Positions 17,434-25,822 of a DNA stretch of 64,000 nucleotides are shown in pieces. The stretch is taken from contig NZ_MVOC01000031.1 of assembly GCF_002043095.1 (NCBI RefSeq), positions 1-64,000 on the forward strand, written 5' to 3'. The notes beneath the pieces were generated by a model. That model worked only from the letters and a program-made list of their open reading frames with translations, was not told the origin of the DNA and searched no databases. The translations under genes were made by a program, and so were the position numbers. Position 1 is the stretch's first letter. Each line of letters opens with the position of its first letter. The stretch comes from Mycobacterium sp. AT1 (lineage in GTDB: Bacteria > Actinomycetota > Actinomycetes > Mycobacteriales > Mycobacteriaceae).

Positions 17434-18537
17434 TCAGCCGAGTTTGTCGCTCTTCTCCAGTAGCGCGTTGTACTTGTCGCTCCACTGCTTCTGCTCGTTC
17501 AGCAGCTTGTCGACGTCGACCGAGATGACCTCCAGGCCCTCGAGCGGGTCCTTCAGTCCCTGCGGTTCGATCGACGGCGTCAGGCCGAGGTCGACGAAGA
17601 CCTGCTGACCCTCGGTGAGCAGCCAGTCCTCGAACAGCAGGGAGGCTGCCGGGTGCGGCGCGGAGTCCAGCAACGCGACGCCCTGGGGACGGGCGATGAC
17701 GGGCTGCACCAGCGGCTGGTATGCCACCGGAGCACCCTTGTCCGCTGCGCGCTGCACCAGGTACGTGTAGTTCGACGCGGCGAGCGAATACTGTCCGGCC
17801 GAGAGCAATTCGCCCATCACCGTGTGCCCCTTGACCACCTTCGCGCCGTCGGCCATGGCACCGAACAGCTGGTCGATTTCCGCGGTGGACTTGCCGTGCT
17901 TTTCCCAGTACTCGTAGAGCGTCAGGTACCAGTCGTAGTCGTTGAGTTCCATCGCGAGCTGGCCGTTGAACTTCGGATCGGCCAGGGCTTCCCATGACGT
18001 CGGCTGCGATCCGGCGGGCACCTTGGTGGTGTTCCAGCTCGGCGAGAACAGGTTGTAGCGGCTGGCGGTCCAGTTGTCGAACTGCCCCTCGGCACCCACG
18101 GCGTCGCGGCGCTCACCGGTGTAGGGCGCGATCAGCTTCTCCTTGCTGAGCGCAGCCATCTCAAGGGCGTCGGTCTCGACGACGTCCGCGCCGGCGTGCC
18201 GGGCACTGGACTCCTGCAGGATCCGTTGCAGGACGGTTTCCGAGGCGGCGCGGTAGAGGCTGACCTTGACGCCCGTCTGCGCGGTGAAGGCCTTGGTGAC
18301 CGCGTCCGCGACGTCACTCGTCATGGAGGTGTACAGCGACAGCTCGCCTTCGGCCTTGGCGTCGGCGACGAGCTTGTCGCGTCGTTCCTGTCCGGATAGC
18401 GATTCGTACGGCTCGAACTTCGAGGCGGTGTCGCCGCCACCGGAGGCGCCCGGTGCTGCCGTGGGCGAGCCACCACAGCCTGCGAGCGCGATCGCCAGAC
18501 CCACCGTGGCGATGAGTCGACCTAGTCGGTTTGCCAT
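17434..18537 (-). CDS. ABC transporter substrate-binding lipoprotein 1
   Basis: Extracytoplasmic binding protein of 367 residues, FbpA/AfuA type. A signal peptide ends in lipobox LAGC with Cys21 for lipidation, followed by a Gly/Ser/Ala linker. The mature part begins with the family segment GELSLYTSMTSDVADAVTKA. The second lipoprotein (22600) shares many blocks, including SETVLQRILQESSA and KGHTVMGELLSAGQ, so the two are paralogues. First gene of the importer operon, with an operator at 18614-18624. The ligand is probably an organic anion rather than iron, judged only from context. Confidence 0.9.
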   Translation of the reverse strand: MANRLGRLIATVGLAIALAGCGGSPTAAPGASGGGDTASKFEPYESLSGQERRDKLVADAKAEGELSLYTSMTSDVADAVTKAFTAQTGVKVSLYRAASETVLQRILQESSARHAGADVVETDALEMAALSKEKLIAPYTGERRDAVGAEGQFDNWTASRYNLFSPSWNTTKVPAGSQPTSWEALADPKFNGQLAMELNDYDWYLTLYEYWEKHGKSTAEIDQLFGAMADGAKVVKGHTVMGELLSAGQYSLAASNYTYLVQRAADKGAPVAYQPLVQPVIARPQGVALLDSAPHPAASLLFEDWLLTEGQQVFVDLGLTPSIEPQGLKDPLEGLEVISVDVDKLLNEQKQWSDKYNALLEKSDKLG

Positions 18538-18613
18538 TACCTCACGTCCTATCTACGGAGACAGCTGCGTTGGGGCGGACCTCCGGGCGCACACCCGACG
18601 TTTGTTGGACTTA

Positions 18614-18624
18614 TTGTAGGACCA
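18614..18624. promoter_or_regulatory. FadR-type operator upstream of ABC importer operon
   Basis: TTGTAGGACCA matches the pattern TnGTnnnACnA at every fixed position, and the following CATTGG extends it as in the 19871 site. It lies 77 bases upstream of lipoprotein 1, within a 275-base gap that otherwise shows no gene. Confidence 0.55.
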
Positions 18625-18812
18625 TTGGAATGTGATGTCCATCATCTTCTGCGACATTTGTGAGGCTACTTACACACGTGAGCAGGCATGATGGCACCCC
18701 ACCTCGCCACGGTTTCGCAGACGGAGGCGTGAATCCACGGGCAAATCAAGGATGAGCTTGGTTCGGCGGCCGCCAGCGGCAGACCGCCGAACCAAGGGCC
18801 AAGCGGATGGGT

Positions 18813-19844
18813 CTAGGCGTTGGCGTCGGCGAGCGCGCCGACCGTCGAGCTGGATGCGCCCGATGCGGGCTCGAAGAAGTGCGTCTGGTCGTAGCCGAGG
18901 TGCTTGAAGACCCGGTTCTGCGCGTTGAACAGGCGCAGCGGCTCACCGTCTTCGGCAAAGATCTGGCAGACGTGATTCTGCGGCACGTAGAGAGTGTCGC
19001 CCTTCTTGATCTCGTACCGCTTGGGCTTGAGCGCGATGCGCGCGTAGTACTTCTCGGCGATCTCCGCCTCGACCTCCCACTGCAGCGCATACCCGGCGCC
19101 CGAGAGCACATAGAAGACCTCGTCGGCCATCTTCCAGTACTTGCCCGAGTGGCCGCCGGCCTCGATGTCGAGCTCGTAGGCGTCGACGCTGAAGATGCGG
19201 GCATCGGTCTGCTCGGGTGACGCGATGGTCCTAATGTGCCCCAGGGGCGTGGTTTCCCACTGCGTGTCGGCGGGACCGATCACCTTCTTGCGGTCCAGCA
19301 CGCCGGGGGTCCAGATCTGCGACCAGTCCTCGCGCGGGCCGAAGGACTCCTCGTTGTCCACCGGCCCACTTCGGCCCTGCTGGATCAGGCCCATGAACAT
19401 CCACGTGCACTTGGCCTTGACGACCAGTGCCAGCGCCTTCTCGTCGTAGGGGTTGAAGTGACGGTGCACCGAGTCGGTGTGCACGAACACCAGATCGTCC
19501 TTCGACCAGTCGTATCGCTGGTCATCGTGGATCTCGTACCCGCGTCCCTCGAGGATGTAGAAGGCCGCCTCGTTCTGGTGACCGTGGCCGTGGTTCGACG
19601 ATTGCGGAGGCAATTCGACGAAGTGGACCTGAATCGTCTGCGTCAGGAAGTCCTCGTCGCCCGGTCCGACCCGCCACCAGGTCCGCGACTGCTCGCTGTC
19701 ACCGGAGTGCGCCACCTTGGCGTCGTCCACGACGAAGTCGTCGTCACGGACCCTGTCGTTGGCCAATTGCTGGCGGCGGAACTCGCCAAGACCATAGGTC
19801 TGGGAGGTGAGCCCGCGGACGAAAACCCGGCCCTTCTCGGCCAT
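18813..19844 (-). CDS. bicupin protein 2
   Basis: A 343-residue two-cupin protein, shorter than bicupins 1 and 3. The N-terminal barrel has an intact metal motif (HGHGHQNEAAFYILEG, with HxH and Glu, and SVHRHFN). The C-terminal barrel keeps HSGKYWKMADEVFYVLSG and NHVCQIF, so it is a weaker site. AAGGAG precedes the ATG. Directly upstream lies the best operator of the block (19871-19887). The gene can be transcribed from its own promoter or as the tail of the lipoprotein 2 operon. The reaction is unknown; with bicupins 1 and 3 it may form a heteromeric or sequential enzyme set. Confidence 0.85.
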   Translation of the reverse strand: MAEKGRVFVRGLTSQTYGLGEFRRQQLANDRVRDDDFVVDDAKVAHSGDSEQSRTWWRVGPGDEDFLTQTIQVHFVELPPQSSNHGHGHQNEAAFYILEGRGYEIHDDQRYDWSKDDLVFVHTDSVHRHFNPYDEKALALVVKAKCTWMFMGLIQQGRSGPVDNEESFGPREDWSQIWTPGVLDRKKVIGPADTQWETTPLGHIRTIASPEQTDARIFSVDAYELDIEAGGHSGKYWKMADEVFYVLSGAGYALQWEVEAEIAEKYYARIALKPKRYEIKKGDTLYVPQNHVCQIFAEDGEPLRLFNAQNRVFKHLGYDQTHFFEPASGASSSTVGALADANA

Positions 19845-19870
19845 GCTGTTCTCCTTCAAGCGTTGATGTC

Positions 19871-19887
19871 CAATGGTTTTACCATTG
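19871..19887. promoter_or_regulatory. FadR-type operator upstream of bicupin 2
   Basis: CAATGGTTTTACCATTG is a perfect inverted repeat, CAATGGT / ACCATTG with a 3-base centre, 27 bases before the bicupin 2 start codon. Its inner 11 bases (19874-19884) are the same element as at 13134 and 27680. This is the longest arm pair of the set. Confidence 0.78.
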
Positions 19888-19903
19888 ACGATGGTAATCG
19901 GCG

Positions 19904-20563
19904 TCACATCCGCTGTCCAGCGGCGAGCCGGACCGCCTGCGGCGGCTCCAGACCACGGACCACCTCGTCGACCGATCGTACGTTGCACATTCTCGGGAAC
20001 ACCTTTTCCAGAAAGAACGTGCGCTGCTCGTCATGGCCGTGGCAGCAGTCCCCGACGATCGTGACCTGCAGGTCGTGGTCCCTCGCGTCGAAGGCGGTCG
20101 ACGCGATGCCGACGTGCGTCGAGCCCCCTACGAGCAGGATGGTGTCGACACCCCTGCTGCGCAGGGACAGCTCTAGGTGCGTGCCGTGAAACGCCGACCA
20201 CCGATGCTTGGGCACGTCGTAATCGCCTGGGCAGGGGGCTATCTCGGCAAGCACGGCCGACTCGGGGGTACCGGACGCGAAGCGCGGAGCGGTCGGCGGC
20301 GGGTTCATGCGTCCCCAGGGGCGGAACTGCGGGTCGGTGTCGCTCATCGTGCGCGCAAAGTCCGCACCGTCGGCGCGGTGGTCGGCGCGGGCGTAGAAGA
20401 TCGGCACCTCGACCCGTCGACATGCCTCGATCAACCGCGCGGTCGGCGCCAACGTACCGGCCGCCTCGATTGGCCCGCGGTATGCCTCCAACATGTCGAA
20501 GACCACCAGTGCGGTGGCGGCGTAGTCGTAGTGGATCATCGGAAGTCGGTTGTTGTCCGGCAT
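19904..20563 (-). CDS. isochorismatase-fold protein lacking the catalytic Cys
   Basis: A 219-residue member of the isochorismatase-like hydrolase superfamily. Asp23 (LVVFDMLEAY) and Lys119 (VPKHRWSAF) of the usual triad are present. The nucleophilic Cys site reads GGSTHVGIASTAFDARD, with Gly152 in its place. The same Cys-to-Gly change occurs in true isochorismatases such as EntB and PhzD, which cleave a vinyl ether without covalent catalysis; amidases such as nicotinamidase keep Cys. A vinyl-ether or enol-type hydrolysis on a ring product is therefore more likely than amide hydrolysis. It starts 10 bases after the AAA+ gene, behind a GGAG site. Confidence 0.85.
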   Translation of the reverse strand: MPDNNRLPMIHYDYAATALVVFDMLEAYRGPIEAAGTLAPTARLIEACRRVEVPIFYARADHRADGADFARTMSDTDPQFRPWGRMNPPPTAPRFASGTPESAVLAEIAPCPGDYDVPKHRWSAFHGTHLELSLRSRGVDTILLVGGSTHVGIASTAFDARDHDLQVTIVGDCCHGHDEQRTFFLEKVFPRMCNVRSVDEVVRGLEPPQAVRLAAGQRM

Positions 20564-20573
20564 GTTTCGCTCC

Positions 20574-21473
20574 TCATGGTCGATCTCGATGCTCTGGCAC
20601 GACCACCTCGACGGCCGACAGGAGGTCGTCCACGGTCAGCACGTTGGGATCGCGAGTCACCTCCCGCCGCTGGGTCAGCGCGGAGAGCAGCAGTTTGCGG
20701 ACCCGTCGTCCGTCCAGGCCCGCGCAGGCGCCCGCGATCTTGGCGTGCAACCCCTCGTCCGCGGCCAGCGCCGCGATGCCCGGCCACAGGACCGACAGTT
20801 CGGCCAGCCCGTGCCCGACGATCCGGGCGATGGTGGGGGTGTCGGGCAGTGCCAGCGTCAGCACGAGGTCAGCCCGGGACAGGAACGCCTCGTCGACGGC
20901 ATCGGTGAAGTTGGTCGTCGCGACGAACAACACCCGCGGCGAATCCATTGCCACGGCGTCGATACCGGCCAACAGCGCGTCGGTGGCCCGATGCACGTCC
21001 ACCGGGTTGGCCGCGAACGACGCCGACGATCGGCGCACCGCGAAACTCTCCACCTCGTCGATCAGCACGATGGTGTGCGGGCGACGGGCGGCGAGCTCGG
21101 GAATGGTGTCCGCCATCAGCGCGGTGATGTTGCGCTGGCTCTCGCCGAGCAGCTCGCTCGGAAACGCGTGCGGGTCGATCTCGACGTAGGTGGTCGCCCC
21201 CCGCGGGGCGACCTCACGCGCCGCGGTCTGCGCCAATCCCCGCGCCAGCGTCGTCTTTCCCGTCCCCGGTGGGCCGGACAGGACGATCAACCCGTGTGGG
21301 AGACCGGCCAGCGTGCCGAGCGCCGGACCGTGCAGCAGGGTCAGCAGCGCATGGTTGAGCAGGCGGTCCTTGACGCCGTCGGCGGTCAGGATGTGGTCCC
21401 ACGGGCCGTCGTGGTGGTCGGAGGGAAGCGCGTGAATCGACAACACCCCGGGCGGCATCGCCCGCGGCGTCAC
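20574..21473 (-). CDS. TRIP13/Pch2-like AAA+ ATPase
   Basis: A 299-residue AAA+ ATPase. Walker A is GPPGTGKTT (about 67-75), Walker B is IVLIDE with the TRIP13-type continuation VESFAVRR, and sensor 1 is ATTN (about residue 188). The segment AFLSRADLVL holds the likely Arg finger, and sensor 2 is GLDGRRVRKLL, very like the GLSGRVLRKL of eukaryotic TRIP13. TRIP13 and bacterial Cap6 unfold HORMA-domain proteins. I see no HORMA protein, nucleotidyltransferase or effector here. GTG21473 overlaps the bicupin 3 stop (GTGA); GTGs at 21479 and 21503 are alternative starts. Its client is probably an enzyme of this block (inference). Confidence 0.87.
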   Translation of the reverse strand: MTPRAMPPGVLSIHALPSDHHDGPWDHILTADGVKDRLLNHALLTLLHGPALGTLAGLPHGLIVLSGPPGTGKTTLARGLAQTAAREVAPRGATTYVEIDPHAFPSELLGESQRNITALMADTIPELAARRPHTIVLIDEVESFAVRRSSASFAANPVDVHRATDALLAGIDAVAMDSPRVLFVATTNFTDAVDEAFLSRADLVLTLALPDTPTIARIVGHGLAELSVLWPGIAALAADEGLHAKIAGACAGLDGRRVRKLLLSALTQRREVTRDPNVLTVDDLLSAVEVVVPEHRDRP

Positions 21474-22537
21474 GGCCACGTCGGTCGCCGAACCTCCGGC
21501 CACTCGATGGTGGTGATGTCACCGGCCTGCGCGTCCCGGATGTGCTCGGGTGGCTCTTCGAACAGCACCATCGGATCCATTAGGACGCGCATGGTGTCGA
21601 GCAAACTGTCGAACATGTGGATGCGGACCACTTTTGCCGTGTTCTGTGGGTCGTCGTTGAAGTGCTGATGCCAGAGGAAGTGGTCGACGACGATGAGGTC
21701 GCCCTTCTTCCACTGGTGGTCCGTTCCACCTTCGGGCTCCGTGCCGAGGTAACTGTGCCCGGTGCCCTCCAGCACGTACAGCCACGCCTCGCCGGCATGA
21801 CGGTGCATCGATTGCCCACGGCCGGGACCGAGTTCGAACATCGCCATCGAGATTCCCGACGCCTGATATCCGATGGCCCGGTCCAGCAGGAACGTCGTTC
21901 GGGTTCCGCGTGGCGTTGGCAGCAGCTCCAACTCGTCCCAGCTGGTGTGCAGCCGGCCCGACCGGCGCGCGGTCTGATCGTGGGCCAGGCGGCGCAACCG
22001 CCGGGCGTACGGATCGTCGCCGGTCACCTCCGGCGTGTATGCGGGGCGGGGCGCGAGTTCGCCGACCGGGGTATGACCGGCGTCTTCGATCACCGACATG
22101 CCCATGGTCTCCAACAGCGGCTCGCTGGAGAACGTGACGTACCGCGCAGTCTCCGTGCCGTCGTTCCCCGAGCGGTGCCACGCCCAGGCGGGCAGATGCA
22201 CCGAATCACCTGGGGCCCAGGTGATTCTCTCACCGTCGACTTCGGTCCAGCCGTGGCCCGCGACCACCAGCACCATGGCGTCCCACGAGTGGCGGTGCAC
22301 CGTCGAGACCACCCCGGGGTCGATCTCGTGCACGAGGGCGTCCATCGAACGGGTCGGGCGGTCGCCGTCGAGCCCGACGTACACCCCAACCCGCGTGCCA
22401 CGGGCGGTCTCCTCCATCGACACGTCTTCGTGGGCGACGACGGTCTTCTGGTATCCCCGCCACTCCTCGATGAAGTCGGCGCGACGCTTCTTCTGTACGT
22501 GGTAGTGCGAGACCTTCGTGGTGGTGTGCGAGACCAT
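21470..22537 (-). CDS. bicupin protein 3
   Basis: A 355-residue two-cupin protein. Both barrels look able to hold metal: TVHRHSWDAMVLVVAGHG and WAWHRSGN in the N-terminal one, and SMHRHAGEAWLYVLEG and FLWHQHFND in the C-terminal one. The WHQHFN form is shared with bicupin 1. ATG behind GGAGGAA. It is coupled by GTGA to the TRIP13-like ATPase downstream, which makes it the first suspect as that ATPase's partner. The upstream lipoprotein gene ends 62 bases before it. Confidence 0.85.
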   Translation of the reverse strand: MVSHTTTKVSHYHVQKKRRADFIEEWRGYQKTVVAHEDVSMEETARGTRVGVYVGLDGDRPTRSMDALVHEIDPGVVSTVHRHSWDAMVLVVAGHGWTEVDGERITWAPGDSVHLPAWAWHRSGNDGTETARYVTFSSEPLLETMGMSVIEDAGHTPVGELAPRPAYTPEVTGDDPYARRLRRLAHDQTARRSGRLHTSWDELELLPTPRGTRTTFLLDRAIGYQASGISMAMFELGPGRGQSMHRHAGEAWLYVLEGTGHSYLGTEPEGGTDHQWKKGDLIVVDHFLWHQHFNDDPQNTAKVVRIHMFDSLLDTMRVLMDPMVLFEEPPEHIRDAQAGDITTIEWPEVRRPTWP

Positions 22538-22599
22538 TGTCGTTCGGTTCCTCCGTGTCGGGGTTGCGGTTCTGGCCGTGCGGCTCGACAGGCGCGCCG

Positions 22600-23703
22600 T
22601 CAGGCCTGACCGCCGCCGTCGGTGATCGTCTTGTACAGGTCGCTCCACTTCTGCGGATTGTCGAGCAGTTCCTGCTCGGGCACCGTGACCGTCTCGACCC
22701 CGGCCAGTGGATCGTCGGCGGTGGGAATGGCGCCGATGCGGTTCGCCTCGGCGATCTGCTGCTGGCCGTCGGTCAGCAGGAAGTCCATGAACAGCATGGC
22801 AGCGGCGGGATGCTTGGCCGACTTGATCAGCCCGGCACCGTTGGGCCGCAACACGACCGGTTGGACGGGCTTGTCCGCCACCTTCCAGGCCACCGGGGCA
22901 CCCTTCGCCGCGGCGTTGTCCACGGTGTGGGAGTAGATGGACGCGCCGACGTCGAATTGACCGGCCGACAACAGCTCGCCCATCACGGTGTGACCCTTCG
23001 TGATCTTGGAGTTGGCGGCCAGCTGTCGGAAGAAGCCCATGACCTCGTCTTCGGACATGCCCTGCGACTTGTAGTAGTCGTGCATCGCGGCGAACCAGTC
23101 GACGTCGCCGATTTCCAGGCCGACGCGGTTACGCCACTGCGGAGCGACCAGATCCTTCAGCGACGTGGGTTCGGTTCCAGGAGCGACCTTCTGGGTGTTC
23201 CAGCCCACCACGAAGGCGTTGAAGCGGTCGGCGGTCCAGCCGTCCTTCTGCCCCTCCGGACGAACCTTGTCCCGAAGCGCACCCTCGTAGTTGCTGAGCA
23301 ATTTCTCGGATTGGAGGGCGTTGAGCTCGCCCGCGTTCGTCTCGACGAGGTCGGCGCCCTGATAGTTGGCGCTGGACTCCTGCAGGATGCGTTGCAGGAC
23401 GGTCTCGGAGTTCGCGCGGTAGGTCTCCACCTTGAGCCCGTACTTGCTCTCGAATGCCTTGACCAAGGCATCCATGTCGGTGTTCGACGTGTACAGCGAC
23501 AGCGCGCCGTCCTTCTTCGCGAGGTCGAGCAGAGTGTCGGTGCGCTCCTGCCCCGACAAGCCGTTGATCTGGTCGTAGACCTTCTGCGCCTGTTCGGCCC
23601 CTGGCGCCGCGGCGCCACTGGGTGGGCCGGCGGTAGGACTGCTGCAGCCTGCGATAAGCAGGACCAGGGACACTACCGTGCAGAGAACGAAATGCTTCCT
23701 CAT
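22600..23703 (-). CDS. ABC transporter substrate-binding lipoprotein 2
   Basis: A 367-residue paralogue of the lipoprotein at 17434. Signal peptide MRKHFVLCTVVSLVLLIAGC with lipobox Cys20, then an Ala/Pro/Gly linker. Conserved blocks with lipoprotein 1 include LSGQERTDTL, GALSLYTSNTD, LQRILQESSA and KGHTVMGELLSAGQ. No permease or ATPase accompanies it, so it probably feeds the importer at 14438-17377. The ATG was preferred over a GTG 6 bases upstream because GGGAG is well spaced. First gene of the bicupin 3 - AAA+ - isochorismatase-fold operon. No clear copy of the shared operator was found upstream. Confidence 0.88.
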   Translation of the reverse strand: MRKHFVLCTVVSLVLLIAGCSSPTAGPPSGAAAPGAEQAQKVYDQINGLSGQERTDTLLDLAKKDGALSLYTSNTDMDALVKAFESKYGLKVETYRANSETVLQRILQESSANYQGADLVETNAGELNALQSEKLLSNYEGALRDKVRPEGQKDGWTADRFNAFVVGWNTQKVAPGTEPTSLKDLVAPQWRNRVGLEIGDVDWFAAMHDYYKSQGMSEDEVMGFFRQLAANSKITKGHTVMGELLSAGQFDVGASIYSHTVDNAAAKGAPVAWKVADKPVQPVVLRPNGAGLIKSAKHPAAAMLFMDFLLTDGQQQIAEANRIGAIPTADDPLAGVETVTVPEQELLDNPQKWSDLYKTITDGGGQA

Positions 23704-23812
23704 CGCCACTCCCGGGGGCTCAATCAGGTTAATGGACTGACATTCAGACCACCACTGTGATTTGTATCATGTCGACCCGCACTCGTGAAGTGGTTCGGCA
23801 CTCTTGACCCCG

Positions 23813-24799
23813 TCAGATGACGAATGCCTCGGCGGTCTCCGGCGCGAACAGGTCGGCGGGGGCATACCACCGCCTGGACAGCCCCTGTTCGTGGTGATAT
23901 TGGAGAAACACCTCGAGAGCCCTCGTGTTGGAAGTGACGCCGTAGGACCAGAAGTCGTCACCGAGCAGCTCACGCGACTGTTCGATGTGCTGGATCAACC
24001 ACGGTTCCATGAACCGCAGGGCCGACGAGTCGTAGACGCGTCGGTAGGCGTCGTCGCGCGCGGCCAGACATGCCTTGTACAACGACTGCGCCACCCACCG
24101 GTGGCGTTCGTACACGTCGGCGCGTAGCACGACGACATGCATGATCGGGAAGACTCCCGTGGTCGCGTAGTAGTCGCGTTCGACGGCGACGACGTCGTCG
24201 AACAGCCGCCGCACCCGACGGTCGCCGGCGGCGAAGGGGCTGGGCACCCGGGGCGTCTGCAATGCGTCGAGCCGTCCGTCGGCCAGCATCTCCGACAGCG
24301 TGGCGCCGTCGGGGATCGGCCGGATGTCAAGAGCGGTGTCGACGGCGCCCTTCTCGATGCGGCCCGGGGCCTCCTGGCCGCCGGTGTAGTAGGTCACCGA
24401 GTCAACCGGCACGCCATGGTGTTCGGCCAGGATTCCCCTGATCCACACCCCGGCGGTCAGTTGAAACTCCGGACACCCCACTCGCTTTCCGCGCAGATCC
24501 GACGGTGCCTCGATACCCGCGTCGGCGTTGACGTAGATGCCGCCGTGGCGAAACATTCGCGAGGTGAACACCGGCAACGCCACGAAGGGTCGCGGCTCGG
24601 CGTCCAGGGTCGCGACGTAGGTCGACAGCGACATCTCGGCGACGTCGAACTCGCGATGCCGGAGCATCCGAAAGAACGTCTCCTCCACCGGCAGCCGCAG
24701 GTAGGTCAGGTCGACACCGTCCGGCCGGACGCTACCGTCCTCGAGGGCCCGGGTGCGGTCGTAGTCGCCGCACGCGAAGGTCAATTGCAGCCGCGTCAT
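23813..24799 (-). CDS. 4,5-dihydroxyphthalate decarboxylase-like protein (Pht5 family), copy 1
   Basis: A 328-residue member of the Pht5 family, decarboxylases built on a periplasmic-binding-protein-type two-domain fold. Typical blocks: LTFACGDYDRTRALEDG, VEETFFRMLRHREFDVAEMSLSTY, FRHGGIYVN, LRGKRVGCPE, and AGVWIRGILAEHHGV. There is no signal peptide, so it acts in the cytoplasm. It could remove a ring carboxylate ortho to a hydroxyl. It is the last gene of the zinc dehydrogenase-LigK-LigJ operon, 3 bases after LigJ. A second, more divergent copy lies at 27727. An alternative role as a binding protein cannot be excluded. Confidence 0.82.
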   Translation of the reverse strand: MTRLQLTFACGDYDRTRALEDGSVRPDGVDLTYLRLPVEETFFRMLRHREFDVAEMSLSTYVATLDAEPRPFVALPVFTSRMFRHGGIYVNADAGIEAPSDLRGKRVGCPEFQLTAGVWIRGILAEHHGVPVDSVTYYTGGQEAPGRIEKGAVDTALDIRPIPDGATLSEMLADGRLDALQTPRVPSPFAAGDRRVRRLFDDVVAVERDYYATTGVFPIMHVVVLRADVYERHRWVAQSLYKACLAARDDAYRRVYDSSALRFMEPWLIQHIEQSRELLGDDFWSYGVTSNTRALEVFLQYHHEQGLSRRWYAPADLFAPETAEAFVI

Positions 24800-24802
24800 C
24801 GT

Positions 24803-25822
24803 TCACGCCTTCCTGGCGGCCAGCCGCCGGTCCAGAAGCGGGTAGACCCGACGGGCGTTGCGTTCGAAGATCGCCTGCCGCTCGCTCTCCGGCAGGTTCA
24901 GTGCCGCCACGTACCGCGCGGTGTCGTCCCACGCGATCCCGGTGTCGGGGTCCTCGCCGCGCACCGCGCCGAGCATCTCGGAGGCGAAGAGGATGTTGTC
25001 CACCGGGACGACCCGCTGCAGCAGGTCGATTCCCGGCTGGTGGTACACGCAGGTGTCGAAGTACACGTTGCGCAGCAGTTCGGCGGGATCGGGTCGGCCC
25101 ATCCGCGCCGCCAACCCCCGGAATCGGCCCCAGTGGTAGGGCACCGCGCCACCCCCGTGCGGGATGACGAACGTCAGGCTGGGGAACTTCATGAAGAGGT
25201 CGGCCTGCAGCAGCTGCATGAACACGCTCGTGTCGGCGTTGAGATAGTGGGCGCCAAGGGTGTGAAAGTTGGGATTGCAGGACGTCGAGACGTGGACCAT
25301 CGCCGGGCAGTCCAATTCGACCATGGCCTCGTACAGCGGGAACCAGTACTCGTCGGTCATCGGGGGCGACGTCCAGTAGCCCGCGGCGGGGTCGGGGTTC
25401 ACGTTGCACCCCACGAAGCCGAGTTCGGTGACGCACCTTCGTAATTCGTCGACCAAGGGTGCGATCTCACCGCCCGGCGTCTGCGGCAACTGGGCCACCG
25501 GCACGAAGGAGGTGGGGAACAGTTCGCCGACCCGGTACACCAGGTCGTTGCAGGACCGGGCCCACGCCGTCGCCACCGCCTGATCGGGTACGTGGTGTTC
25601 CATCCCGGAGGCCTTGGGAGAGAACAGCATGACGTCGCCGCCGCGCTCGCGCATGGTTCGCAGCTGGTTGTTCTCGACGCTGTCGCGTATCTCGTCGTCA
25701 CTGATGACGGCCGACCGCGGTGCGCCAAGGGTCGGGTCGTTCAGCGCGGCCAGCTGATCGTCCCGGAACGCCTGGTGCGCAGGCGGTGCCGTGGTGTAGT
25801 GGCCGTGGATGTCGATGATCAC
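24803..25822 (-). CDS. ligJ: 4-oxalomesaconate hydratase (LigJ, amidohydrolase superfamily)
   Basis: Adds water to 4-oxalomesaconate to give 4-carboxy-4-hydroxy-2-oxoadipate in the protocatechuate 4,5-cleavage and gallate pathways. The 339-residue product matches Sphingobium LigJ along its length as I recall it: opening [12 protein letters not shown] with metal His6 and His8, [62 protein letters not shown], and [11 protein letters not shown]. The GTG start overlaps the LigK stop (GTGA). Pairing with LigK is diagnostic for this branch. No LigAB-type ring-cleavage or LigC dehydrogenase gene is nearby. Confidence 0.9.
   Translation of the reverse strand: MIIDIHGHYTTAPPAHQAFRDDQLAALNDPTLGAPRSAVISDDEIRDSVENNQLRTMRERGGDVMLFSPKASGMEHHVPDQAVATAWARSCNDLVYRVGELFPTSFVPVAQLPQTPGGEIAPLVDELRRCVTELGFVGCNVNPDPAAGYWTSPPMTDEYWFPLYEAMVELDCPAMVHVSTSCNPNFHTLGAHYLNADTSVFMQLLQADLFMKFPSLTFVIPHGGGAVPYHWGRFRGLAARMGRPDPAELLRNVYFDTCVYHQPGIDLLQRVVPVDNILFASEMLGAVRGEDPDTGIAWDDTARYVAALNLPESERQAIFERNARRVYPLLDRRLAARKA

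Noticed and set aside
17434-18537. Ferric-iron uptake system
   Set aside because: The ABC parts resemble FbpABC, but the family also carries organic anions; the setting and shared operator favour an organic substrate, so no iron role was assigned.
20574-21473. CBASS-type defence system around the TRIP13-like ATPase
   Set aside because: No cyclic-nucleotide synthase, HORMA protein or effector nearby; neighbours are metabolic.
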